From positions 1-34,198 of the forward strand of contig HF997921.1 of the NCBI GenBank assembly GCA_000433635.1: 34,198 nt of DNA, given 5' to 3'. This document shows, in pieces, positions 1 to 7,084 of the stretch (its first letter is position 1; each line of letters begins with the position of its first letter). A program made the position numbers and the translations under genes. The notes below the pieces were generated by a model, which was not told the DNA's origin, did not search any database, and worked only from the letters and a program-made list of their open reading frames with translations. The stretch comes from Ruminococcus sp. CAG:254. GTDB taxonomy: Bacteria > Bacillota > Clostridia > Oscillospirales > Ruminococcaceae.

Positions 1-125
1 AAATACGGGGTGCAAGTAAAGGTATGGTGAAACTTTTCACCGATTTTCTGCAAAACAGCAACGGCACTATCGACGATTTCCGGGCCAATGCCATCGCCCT
101 TGAGTAACGCAATGTTATAATTCAT
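1..125 (-). CDS. leuB: 3-isopropylmalate dehydrogenase, N-terminal part (cut by window edge)
   Basis: Only the first 41 codons are inside the window. The visible N-terminus reads MNYNIALLKGDGIGPEIV, which is the typical start of the isocitrate/isopropylmalate dehydrogenase family, with GDGIGPEI forming the first nucleotide-binding loop. The enzyme oxidises and decarboxylates 3-isopropylmalate to 2-oxoisocaproate in leucine synthesis, in the cytoplasm, using NAD. The ATG at 123-125 is preceded by an AAGGAG ribosome site. A separate promoter and an upstream terminator make it a transcription unit distinct from the ilv-leuCD operon lying to its right on the same strand. Tartrate or isocitrate dehydrogenases share this N-terminus, but the leuCD/leuA context favours leuB. 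Confidence 0.9.
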   Translation of the reverse strand, partial: MNYNIALLKGDGIGPEIVDSAVAVLQKIGEKFHHTFTCTPY

Positions 126-199
126 GGGAAGGACTCCTTTTGATTGAAATTTTCAGAGAGAACCGGTGATTTGCCGGCAAATTCTCCAGATACTTTTTT

Positions 200-228
200 A
201 TTATACATCATATTGGTGGGAATTACAA
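200..228 (-). promoter_or_regulatory. promoter of leuB
   Basis: On the minus strand TTGTAA (223-228) and TATAAT (200-205) are separated by exactly 17 bases, giving a near-consensus sigma-A promoter about 75 bases ahead of the leuB start. Confidence 0.75.
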
Positions 229-257
229 GGTTTTTGCAAAAATTCTGTCGTTTCTAC

Positions 258-299
258 AAAAAAGCCGATGCAGATTTCTGTTTTCTGCATCGGTTTTTT
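258..299. terminator. bidirectional intrinsic terminator after the ilv-leu operon
   Basis: A 10-bp perfect stem (265-274 with 284-293, CCGATGCAGA/TCTGCATCGG) is flanked by six T on the plus strand and six T on the minus strand. For the leftward genes it closes the ilvB-to-ADP-ribosylglycohydrolase operon just before the leuB promoter. The stem core CCGATGCAG recurs in the two terminators after the MATE gene. Confidence 0.85.
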
Positions 300-327
300 G
301 AAATCGCAATTCAACATGGAAAAAGAT

Positions 328-1131
328 TCATTCCGCTTGGAGATTTGAGCCAAAAACAGACTCAAATGCAAATAGAATTTGTTTCAGCGGTTCGTCCAGA
401 TAGGTAACTGCCGTGTCATATAAATCCTTTGGAACGCCGTAATATGCTTCTGCAATGCTGCCCGTAATGGCAGCAAGGGTATCGCTGTCCCCACCAACAG
501 AAATCGCTGTGCGAATGGCATCTTCAAAGGATTCAGATTCTAAAAAGGCTTCGATTGCCTGCGGAACAGTGTCCTGACAGGTTTCGTTAAAACCATAATC
601 CGGACGAATGGCATCTATGGTGAAAGAAAGCGGATAATAGTTCTCTACAATATGGCTGCGGATGGCATCCTTGGAAGCACCGCTTTTTGCCAGAAAGATG
701 GCAGCTGTTGTTGCATTTGCACCCTTTATGCCCTCTGGATGATTGTGCGTCACAGCGGTCACAGCCGTGCTCATCTGCAACGCTGCTTCCAGTGTCTTGG
801 CAGATAGCCCACAGGCACTGACTCGCATGGCTGCCCCGTTGCCGAAACTGTTGTAGGGCTTGGGGTCGTCACTGTAAATCCAGTGATAAAAGTTTCCGCC
901 GAATCCGCAATGGGGGTAAGGTCTGCCGACTTTCTGCATCCAGCATACCGCTGCTTTTGATAAATCAACCGCTTCGGTCTGATGTTGCAGCACTGCTCCA
1001 GCAATCGCAAGGGACATGATACTGTCATCCGTTGCAAAACAATCCTCTGTGAACAGGGTGAAATCTTTCTTTCGGTAGTTGTTCCATTCAAACCGAGAAC
1101 CGACAATATCGCCAATGATTGCTCCAATCAT
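328..1131 (-). CDS. ADP-ribosylglycohydrolase family protein (DraG/ARH type)
   Basis: This 267-residue protein has the signature of the ADP-ribosyl-glycohydrolase fold: GDIVGS near residue 8, TDDS near residue 34 and GGDSDT near residue 213. In the family these Asp/Thr/Ser residues bind the two Mg ions that cleave ADP-ribose from arginine or related linkages. The length is usual for a single-domain member. The start at 1131 has a GGAAAGGA ribosome site. It lies 38 bases behind leuD on the same strand with no terminator between, so it looks like the last gene of the branched-chain operon. No ADP-ribosyltransferase is visible nearby, so the substrate is unknown. It could remove protein ADP-ribosylation or process a free ADP-ribosyl metabolite. 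Confidence 0.88.
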   Translation of the reverse strand: MIGAIIGDIVGSRFEWNNYRKKDFTLFTEDCFATDDSIMSLAIAGAVLQHQTEAVDLSKAAVCWMQKVGRPYPHCGFGGNFYHWIYSDDPKPYNSFGNGAAMRVSACGLSAKTLEAALQMSTAVTAVTHNHPEGIKGANATTAAIFLAKSGASKDAIRSHIVENYYPLSFTIDAIRPDYGFNETCQDTVPQAIEAFLESESFEDAIRTAISVGGDSDTLAAITGSIAEAYYGVPKDLYDTAVTYLDEPLKQILFAFESVFGSNLQAE

Positions 1132-1169
1132 AATTCGTCATCCTTTCCGAATGTTCCGATTGCAACTAC

Positions 1170-1664
1170 TTACTTGACAGCACCCTTCTTGATGGATGCA
1201 ATCAGTCCGCCGTTGGTGATGATGGTCTGAATGAATGGTGGGAATGGGGCAGTGTGGAACGATTTTCCGGTAGTCTGATCCAACAGAATGCCGTTGTCCA
1301 GATCTGCTTCTACTGTATGTCCTTCTTCAATGGCTTCTGCTGCTTCCGGACATTCCACAATCGCAAGACCAATATTGATGGAGTTGCGGTAGAAAATCCG
1401 GGCAAAGCTCTTTGCAATGACCAGAGAGATGCCGCTTTCCTTGATGGCAATCGGAGCGTGTTCTCTGGAAGAACCGCAGCCGAAGTTTTCGCCGGCAACC
1501 ATAATATCACCCGGCTTTACCCGCTGGGTAAAGGTGGTGTCAAGGTCTTCCATGCAGTGGGAAGCGAGTTCCTTTTTGTCGATGGTGTTCAGGTATCTTG
1601 CCGGAATGATGACATCGGTGTCAACATTGTCGCCGTACTTGATGACAGTTCCTTTGAATTTCAT
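1170..1664 (-). CDS. leuD: 3-isopropylmalate dehydratase small subunit
   Basis: The 164-residue protein is the swivelling small subunit that pairs with LeuC to isomerise 2-isopropylmalate to 3-isopropylmalate. Visible motifs are GDNVDTDVIIPARYL near residue 11, GENFGCGSSREHAP near residue 58, and AKSFARIFYRN. The short length and the YLNT substrate-loop segment are typical of the stand-alone bacterial/archaeal LeuD class rather than the roughly 200-residue enterobacterial form. Its ATG overlaps the leuC stop in an ATGA arrangement, so the subunits are translationally coupled. Homoaconitase or citraconate hydratase small subunits look similar, but the operon context points to leucine synthesis. 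Confidence 0.95.
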   Translation of the reverse strand: MKFKGTVIKYGDNVDTDVIIPARYLNTIDKKELASHCMEDLDTTFTQRVKPGDIMVAGENFGCGSSREHAPIAIKESGISLVIAKSFARIFYRNSINIGLAIVECPEAAEAIEEGHTVEADLDNGILLDQTTGKSFHTAPFPPFIQTIITNGGLIASIKKGAVK

Positions 1665-2929
1665 TTTGCCAAAACCTCCTTCGGGTCTGTGATTCTGCCG
1701 GTGATGGCACTGGCAGCTGCAACAGCTGGGCTTGCCAGATAAACTTCAGAAGTTGGGTGTCCCATTCTGCCGACAAAGTTCCGGTTTGTGGTGGAAACTG
1801 CCCGTTCGCCTGCTGCAAGGATGCCCATATGACCGCCGAGGCAAGGGCCGCAGGTTGGTGTAGAAACAACGCAGCCAGCTTCAATAAAGGTTTTCAGCAA
1901 GCCGTTTTCCATTGCCTTGAGGTAGATGGACTGGGTTGCCGGAATGATGATGGCACGTACATTCTTGGCAACTTTTTTACCCTTGAGAATGGAAGCCGCT
2001 TCTTCCATATCCCGATAGAAGCCGTTGGTGCAAGAGCCAATGACAACCTGGTCAATCTTCACATCGCCCACTTCATCAATGGTTCTGGTGTTGCCTGGCA
2101 GATGCGGGAATGCAACAGTAGACTTGATTTCGGACAGGTCGATGACATACTTTTCTTCATAGACAGCGTCTTCATCAGCGGTATAGACAACCGGTTTCCG
2201 GTCGCTGTGTTCCGCAACATAAGCCAAGGTCTGGTCATCCACTGCAAAGATACCATTCTTTGCACCAGCTTCAATTGCCATGTTGGTCATGGTCAGTCGG
2301 TCGCTCATGGACAGGCTGGCAACGCCTTCGCCGACAAATTCCATAGACTTGTACAGAGCACCATCCACGCCAATCATACCGATGATGTGCAGGATGACAT
2401 CCTTACCGGAGATATACGGGTTCAGCTTGCCCTTCAATTCAAACTGGATGGCAGACGGTACTTTAAACCAAGCCTTACCGATTGCCATACCACATGCCAT
2501 GTCGGTCGAACCAACACCAGTGGAAAATGCACCCAATGCACCATAGGTACAGGTGTGAGAGTCTGCACCGATGACAACGTCACCGGAAACGACCAGTCCT
2601 TTTTCCGGCAGCAGAGCGTGTTCAATGCCCATCTGACCAACGTCATAGAAGTGGGTAACTTCCTTTTCGTTGCAGAAATCCCGGCACATTTTGCACTGAG
2701 TTGCAGCCTTAATATCTTTATTTGGGGCAAAGTGATCCATTACCATGGTAACTTTGTCCTTGTCGAAAACGTGATCCGTACCGAGTTTGTTAAATTCCCG
2801 GATGGCAACCGGAGAGGTAATGTCGTTACCGAGTACCCGATCCAAGTTGACCAGAATCAGTTGACCAGCTTCTACATGATCCAAGCCAGCGTGAGCAGCA
2901 AGGATTTTTTGTGTCATGGTCATACCCAT
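1661..2929 (-). CDS. leuC: 3-isopropylmalate dehydratase large subunit
   Basis: This 422-residue aconitase-superfamily protein carries the 4Fe-4S cluster of isopropylmalate isomerase. Visible marks are GADSHTCTYGALGAF, GSCTNG, and the CxxC of TPTCGPCLGGHMG near residue 360. Together with the Cys of GSCTNG these supply the three cluster ligands. The length fits the compact LeuC/HacA class rather than the roughly 465-residue LeuC1 class. The first ATG (2927-2929) is chosen because AAGGAGGAG ends eight bases upstream. Two further in-frame Met codons follow closely. The gene sits 54 bases after the lectin-like gene and overlaps leuD by four bases. Confidence 0.95.
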   Translation of the reverse strand: MGMTMTQKILAAHAGLDHVEAGQLILVNLDRVLGNDITSPVAIREFNKLGTDHVFDKDKVTMVMDHFAPNKDIKAATQCKMCRDFCNEKEVTHFYDVGQMGIEHALLPEKGLVVSGDVVIGADSHTCTYGALGAFSTGVGSTDMACGMAIGKAWFKVPSAIQFELKGKLNPYISGKDVILHIIGMIGVDGALYKSMEFVGEGVASLSMSDRLTMTNMAIEAGAKNGIFAVDDQTLAYVAEHSDRKPVVYTADEDAVYEEKYVIDLSEIKSTVAFPHLPGNTRTIDEVGDVKIDQVVIGSCTNGFYRDMEEAASILKGKKVAKNVRAIIIPATQSIYLKAMENGLLKTFIEAGCVVSTPTCGPCLGGHMGILAAGERAVSTTNRNFVGRMGHPTSEVYLASPAVAAASAITGRITDPKEVLAK

Positions 2930-2983
2930 AGGGAAAACTCCTCCTTTATTTTTTAAAATAGAGAACCTTGTGTTCTCAGGTGA

Positions 2984-3709
2984 TTAGTTGTTGTTGGTTG
3001 AATCCCATTCGCAGAGAAAACCAAATGAATCTAGCGGAACATCATCGTCCGCATCGCCAGCTCTGTTTGCAATATCATTCCAGCATCCAGCATGTTCGAC
3101 CCAAGTTTCATAGGTTTGATCGGACTTTCCAAAACGAATATACCATTCATTTCCGGTGTGGTTGTCCGGCTGGCTGAATTCTGTTTCGCCATTGTCCCAA
3201 GAATCCCAGTTTGTATAGGTGAATGGCGTTCCATCGACCCATTTCCAGATGTCCCGATTTCGGTCGTAGTAACCGCCAAGCCAGAAATTTGTGCGTTCAG
3301 AGCAAGTTTGTGAAAGCTGTTCGACAAATGTCTGTTCTTGTGCATCGGAAATAGTTGCCAGATGTCCGCCAAGAGATTCGCAAGCTGTTTTTGCATCGAT
3401 CCAGCTTACAGAATCGGTATAGGCAAAATAGGAATGTCCATTTTGCGGATTGACGAGAGCCGAATCCGGAATGTCGGAACGAACCGTCGTCTGACTGGGT
3501 TCACGGACTGCATCGTCGGTTGTATTTGTATGATGCAGCCAGAAAAGAGCCGTCAGACTTCCGGCGACCAGCAACAGACAAATGACAATGATGACGACGG
3601 CAATGAGCAAGGGCTTTTTGGATGATGGCTTCTGTGAGGACTGTATGGAATCGATTTGTTCTAAATTTTTAGAGAAAACAGGCTCATCGGATTTTTTGAA
3701 AAGGTTCAT
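2984..3709 (-). CDS. membrane-anchored C-type lectin-like protein inside the ilv-leu operon
   Basis: The 241-residue protein has a short Lys/Ser-rich cytoplasmic tail, one transmembrane helix (about residues 33-57) and an outward C-type lectin-like domain (about 90-238). Domain marks are CESLGGHLATI, WLGGYYD, the QPDN triplet at 180-183, CWND at 209-212, and GFLCEWD at the end. QPD plus WND are the calcium/sugar-site residues. In animal C-type lectins QPD goes with galactose-type specificity, so calcium-dependent glycan binding is possible but unproven here. Four cysteines (110, 136, 209, 233) fit the two family disulfides. The ATG overlaps the ilvD stop (ATGA), so it should be translated together with ilvD. 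Nothing in the sequence explains a link to amino acid synthesis. Confidence 0.82.
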   Translation of the reverse strand: MNLFKKSDEPVFSKNLEQIDSIQSSQKPSSKKPLLIAVVIIVICLLLVAGSLTALFWLHHTNTTDDAVREPSQTTVRSDIPDSALVNPQNGHSYFAYTDSVSWIDAKTACESLGGHLATISDAQEQTFVEQLSQTCSERTNFWLGGYYDRNRDIWKWVDGTPFTYTNWDSWDNGETEFSQPDNHTGNEWYIRFGKSDQTYETWVEHAGCWNDIANRAGDADDDVPLDSFGFLCEWDSTNNN

Positions 3710-5367
3710 CGGTTGATGATTGCACCCTTATCAGCAGAAGAAACCAGCTTTGCATACCGTTTCAGATAGCCAGTCAGATGGTCTTTCTTCAGAATCGGCA
3801 TGGTCTGCTTCCGCTTTTCGAGTTCTTCGTCCGAAACTTCCAGCGTGATGGTATAGTTCGGGATGTCGATGGAAATCATATCGCCGTCCTGTACATAAGC
3901 GATGTTACCGCCGCTGACGGCTTCCGGAGAAACGTGACCGATAGCAGCCCCACGGGTTGCACCGGAGAATCTGCCGTCTGTGATGAGGGCAACGTCCTTA
4001 TCCAGTCCCATACCGGCAATGGCAGAAGTCGGAGAGAGCATTTCCCGCATGCCAGGGCCGCCAGCAGGGCCTTCATACCGGATAACCACAACATCGCCCT
4101 TCTGGATACCGCCGCTGCGGATGACAGCAATAGCTTCTTCTTCGCTGTTGAATACCTTTGCAGGGCCTCTGTGCTGCATCATTTCTGCTGCAACTGCACT
4201 CCGCTTTACAACGCAACGGTCTGGAGCAAGGTTGCCCTTGAGGACAGCAATACCGCCAGTCGGGCTATACGGGTTGTCAATCGGACGGATGATGTCCGGA
4301 TTCTTGTTGATGCAGCCCTGAATATTTTCGCCCAGTGTCTTACCAGTAACGGTCATGGTGTCGGTGTGGATGAGGTTCTTCTTTGCCAGTTCGTTCAGAA
4401 CGGCATAAACGCCGCCAGCTGCATTGAGGTCTTCCATGTAAGCATGACCAGCCGGAGCAAGATGACATAAGTTCGGTGTCTTTGCACTGATGGCATTTGC
4501 CATATCCAGATTGATGGAGATGCCGCATTCATTTGCGATTGCCGGAATGTGCAGCATACTGTTGGTGGAGCAGCCCAGAGCCATATCTGCCGTCAGAGCG
4601 TTTTCAAATGCTTCTGCGGTCATGATGTCTCGTGGACGAATGTTTTTCCGGTACAAGTCCATAACTGCCATACCAGCCTTCTTTGCCAGAATGAGCCGTT
4701 CGGAATAAACTGCCGGAATCGTGCCATTGCCCTTTAAGCCCATGCCCAGAACTTCTGTCAGACAGTTCATGGAGTTTGCGGTATACATACCGGAGCAAGA
4801 ACCGCAAGTTGGACAAGCGTTGTTTTCAAATTCTTCCACATCTTCGAGTGTGAACTTACCAGCGTCATAAGAGCCAACTGCTTCAAACATACTGGAAAGA
4901 CTGGTTTTCTTGCCCTTGACGTGACCAGCCAGCATCGGACCACCGCTGACAAATACGGTTGGAACATTGATACGAGCAGCTGCCATCAGCAAGCCCGGTA
5001 CGTTCTTGTCGCAGTTTGGAATCATAACCAGTGCATCGAAATGATGTGCCAGAGCCATACATTCGGTAGAATCGGCAATCAAATCTCTGGTGACCAGAGA
5101 ATATTTCATGCCAACGTGACCCATGGCAATACCGTCACAAACTGCGATTGCCGGGAATACGACTGGCGTACCGCCAGCCATGGCAACGCCCATTTTGACA
5201 GCTTCTACGATTTTATCAATGTTCATGTGACCCGGAACGATTTCGTTATAAGAGGAAACGATTCCGACCAGCGGCCGTTCCATTTCTTCTTTGGTCATGC
5301 CGAGTGCATGGAAAAGGGAACGCTGCGGGGCTTTTCCCACACCGTCACAATAAAAATTACCTGCCAT
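3706..5367 (-). CDS. ilvD: dihydroxy-acid dehydratase
   Basis: The 553-residue enzyme converts dihydroxyisovalerate and dihydroxymethylvalerate to the 2-oxo acids of valine and isoleucine. Family motifs are present in order: GIVSSYNEIVPGH near residue 35, NCDKNVPG near 118, and CPTCGSCSGMYTANSMN near 185. The last two hold the Fe-S cluster Cys ligands. The C-terminal GRFSGATRGAAIGHVSPEA motif is also clear. Length is normal. The ATG at 5367 follows a modest AGAGGT ribosome site. A hairpin with a T-run stands only 30 bases upstream, between ilvC and ilvD, so ilvD expression may be tuned separately. Its stop overlaps the start of the lectin-like gene. Confidence 0.96.
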   Translation of the reverse strand: MAGNFYCDGVGKAPQRSLFHALGMTKEEMERPLVGIVSSYNEIVPGHMNIDKIVEAVKMGVAMAGGTPVVFPAIAVCDGIAMGHVGMKYSLVTRDLIADSTECMALAHHFDALVMIPNCDKNVPGLLMAAARINVPTVFVSGGPMLAGHVKGKKTSLSSMFEAVGSYDAGKFTLEDVEEFENNACPTCGSCSGMYTANSMNCLTEVLGMGLKGNGTIPAVYSERLILAKKAGMAVMDLYRKNIRPRDIMTAEAFENALTADMALGCSTNSMLHIPAIANECGISINLDMANAISAKTPNLCHLAPAGHAYMEDLNAAGGVYAVLNELAKKNLIHTDTMTVTGKTLGENIQGCINKNPDIIRPIDNPYSPTGGIAVLKGNLAPDRCVVKRSAVAAEMMQHRGPAKVFNSEEEAIAVIRSGGIQKGDVVVIRYEGPAGGPGMREMLSPTSAIAGMGLDKDVALITDGRFSGATRGAAIGHVSPEAVSGGNIAYVQDGDMISIDIPNYTITLEVSDEELEKRKQTMPILKKDHLTGYLKRYAKLVSSADKGAIINR

Positions 5368-5396
5368 TTTGATTACCTCTTATCCAAATTCAAATG

Positions 5397-5433
5397 AAAA
5401 AACTGCTTTCCCGATTGAATCATCAGGAAAGCA
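5397..5433 (-). terminator. terminator-like hairpin between ilvC and ilvD
   Basis: On the minus strand CTGCTTTCC (5425-5433) pairs with GGGAAAGCAG (5403-5412) and is followed directly by six T (5397-5402). It lies inside the operon, 30 bases before the ilvD start, so it probably causes partial termination, or blocks read-through while ilvD uses its own promoter. Confidence 0.65.
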
Positions 5434-5443
5434 GCTTAAAAAG

Positions 5444-5471
5444 ATTCTATGCTACGCTGTCCCGTTTCCAA
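5444..5471 (-). promoter_or_regulatory. possible internal promoter before ilvD
   Basis: TTGGAA (5466-5471) and TAGAAT (5444-5449) on the minus strand are 16 bases apart. Transcripts starting here would meet the 5397-5433 hairpin almost at once. Weak evidence: neither hexamer is perfect. Confidence 0.35.
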
Positions 5472-5496
5472 TAAGGGGATAGGTTGCTTGTTTCTC

Positions 5497-6531
5497 TTAG
5501 TTGTTGATCAGCTTGTCTTCGCCGTTCCAGCTGTACAGCTTCCGGATTTCTTCGCCGACCTTTTCAGACGGATGTTCAGAAGCCAGCTTCCGCATAGCCT
5601 TGAAGTGAACCTGTGCACCAGCATCAGACATATCCAGCAAGAATTCCTTTGCGAAAGAACCATCCTGGATGTCCTTCAGGATCTGCTTCATAGCCTTCTT
5701 GGTATCTTCTGTGATGATCTTCGGGCCAGTGATATAGTCGCCGTATTCAGCAGTGTTGGAGATGGAGTAACGCATACCAGCAAAACCGCTCTGATAAATC
5801 AGGTCAACGATCAGCTTCATTTCGTGAATGCATTCAAAGTAAGCGTTTCTCGGGTCATAACCAGCTTCGCACAGGGTTTCAAAACCAGCCTGCATCAAAG
5901 CACAAACACCGCCGCAGAGAACAGCCTGTTCACCGAACAAGTCGGTTTCAGTTTCTGTCCGGAATGTAGTTTCCAGAATACCAGCTCTTGCACCGCCGAT
6001 TGCCAGACCATAAGCCAGAGCCAGATCCATAGCCTTGCCAGTTGCATCCTGTTCAACAGCAACCAGGCACGGAGTACCCTTGCCAGCCTGATATTCTGAA
6101 CGAACGGTGTGACCCGGTGCCTTCGGAGCGATCATGGTAACATCAATGTCAGCCGGCGGCTTGATGCAGCCGAAGTGAATATTGAAGCCGTGAGCGAACA
6201 TCAGCATATCGCCGGACTTGAGGTTCGGTTCGATATCCTTCTTATACATAGCAGCCTGCTTTTCATCGTTGATCAGGATCATGATGATGTCTGCCTGCTT
6301 TGCAGCTTCTGCGGTTGTAAATACTTCAAAGCCCTGCTTTTCAGCCTTTGCCCAGGACTTGCTGCCTTCGTACAGACCAATGATGACTCTTGCCTTGTCA
6401 CCGAGCGATTCCTTTGCATTCAGGGCATGTGCATGACCCTGGCTGCCGTAGCCGATGACTGCAATGGTCTTGCCATACAGTAAAGACAGATCACAATCTT
6501 CCTGATAAAAAACTCTTGCTGTTTGTTTCAT
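5497..6531 (-). CDS. ilvC: ketol-acid reductoisomerase, class I
   Basis: The 344-residue enzyme isomerises and reduces acetolactate and acetohydroxybutyrate. The N-terminal Rossmann motif GYGSQGHAHALN (28-39) and the knotted C-terminal domain with ETETDLFGEQAVLCGG and IHEMKLIVDLIYQSG are clear. The length matches the short bacterial class I. The cofactor-selecting loop reads LYEGSKS (53-59). The usual Arg is replaced by Tyr and an acidic Glu55 is present, which could weaken binding of the NADPH phosphate. This is inference. An AAAGGAG ribosome site precedes the ATG. It lies between ilvN and ilvD, with a terminator-like hairpin after its stop. Confidence 0.96.
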   Translation of the reverse strand: MKQTARVFYQEDCDLSLLYGKTIAVIGYGSQGHAHALNAKESLGDKARVIIGLYEGSKSWAKAEKQGFEVFTTAEAAKQADIIMILINDEKQAAMYKKDIEPNLKSGDMLMFAHGFNIHFGCIKPPADIDVTMIAPKAPGHTVRSEYQAGKGTPCLVAVEQDATGKAMDLALAYGLAIGGARAGILETTFRTETETDLFGEQAVLCGGVCALMQAGFETLCEAGYDPRNAYFECIHEMKLIVDLIYQSGFAGMRYSISNTAEYGDYITGPKIITEDTKKAMKQILKDIQDGSFAKEFLLDMSDAGAQVHFKAMRKLASEHPSEKVGEEIRKLYSWNGEDKLINN

Positions 6532-6573
6532 CGTAAAGACTCCTTTATAAAAAATATCGGATAATATAGGCGG

Positions 6574-7071
6574 TTATGCGTTTTTCAGGCAATTGCCGCC
6601 TCTTTCAAGAGCAACCAGACCCGTCCGGCACATTTCCAAGATGCCGTATGGTTCAAGCAGCTCAATAAAAGCATTGATTTTTGTGGAAACACCACGGATT
6701 TCAATGACCAGAGCTTCTGGAGAATAGTCCGTGATTTTTGCACGGAAGACATCGACAACTGACATGATGTCCTGCCGTTCCGCAGCGTTATTTTTAATTT
6801 TGATAAGCAGCAGTTCTCTTGCAACGGTTTCATCCCGCTGCATAACCTGTACTTTCTTGACATCATACATTTTTTCCAACTGCTTGACAATCTGATTACA
6901 GATTGCTTCATCGTCGTGCATCGAAATGGTAATCCGGGAGAATTCCGGAGATTCCGTTTCGCCAACAGTCAGCGTATCAATATTGAATCCACGCCGGGTG
7001 AACATGCCCGAAACACGGGACAGCACACCGGAATGGTTTGCAACCAAAATTGAAATAATAAACCGTTCCAT
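6574..7071 (-). CDS. ilvN: acetolactate synthase small (regulatory) subunit
   Basis: The 165-residue protein starts MERFIISILVANHSGVLSRV, an ACT domain with the RRGFNIDTLTVG valine-site region. A second regulatory domain follows from about residue 80. It binds the catalytic IlvB subunit, stimulates it and gives feedback inhibition by valine. I place the start at 7071, not further upstream, because AAGGAGGAAAAAACA lies immediately before that ATG. Upstream codons would run into the end of ilvB. The gap to ilvB is 13 bases. Confidence 0.95.
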   Translation of the reverse strand: MERFIISILVANHSGVLSRVSGMFTRRGFNIDTLTVGETESPEFSRITISMHDDEAICNQIVKQLEKMYDVKKVQVMQRDETVARELLLIKIKNNAAERQDIMSVVDVFRAKITDYSPEALVIEIRGVSTKINAFIELLEPYGILEMCRTGLVALERGGNCLKNA

Positions 7072-7084
7072 TGTTTTTTCCTCC

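Noticed and set aside
144..407. 87-codon plus-strand frame near the left end
   Set aside because: It runs through the leuB promoter, the bidirectional terminator and the end of the glycohydrolase gene, and has no homology pattern.
1757..2956. 399-codon plus-strand frame opposite leuC, and similar frames opposite ilvB (7601-8761) and leuD (1254-1742)
   Set aside because: Long antisense frames arise from codon bias in the real genes. They show no recognisable domains.
2954..2980. Hairpin GAGAAC/GTTCTC between the lectin-like gene and leuC as a terminator
   Set aside because: Short stem without a proper T-run and within a continuous operon; at most an mRNA processing site.
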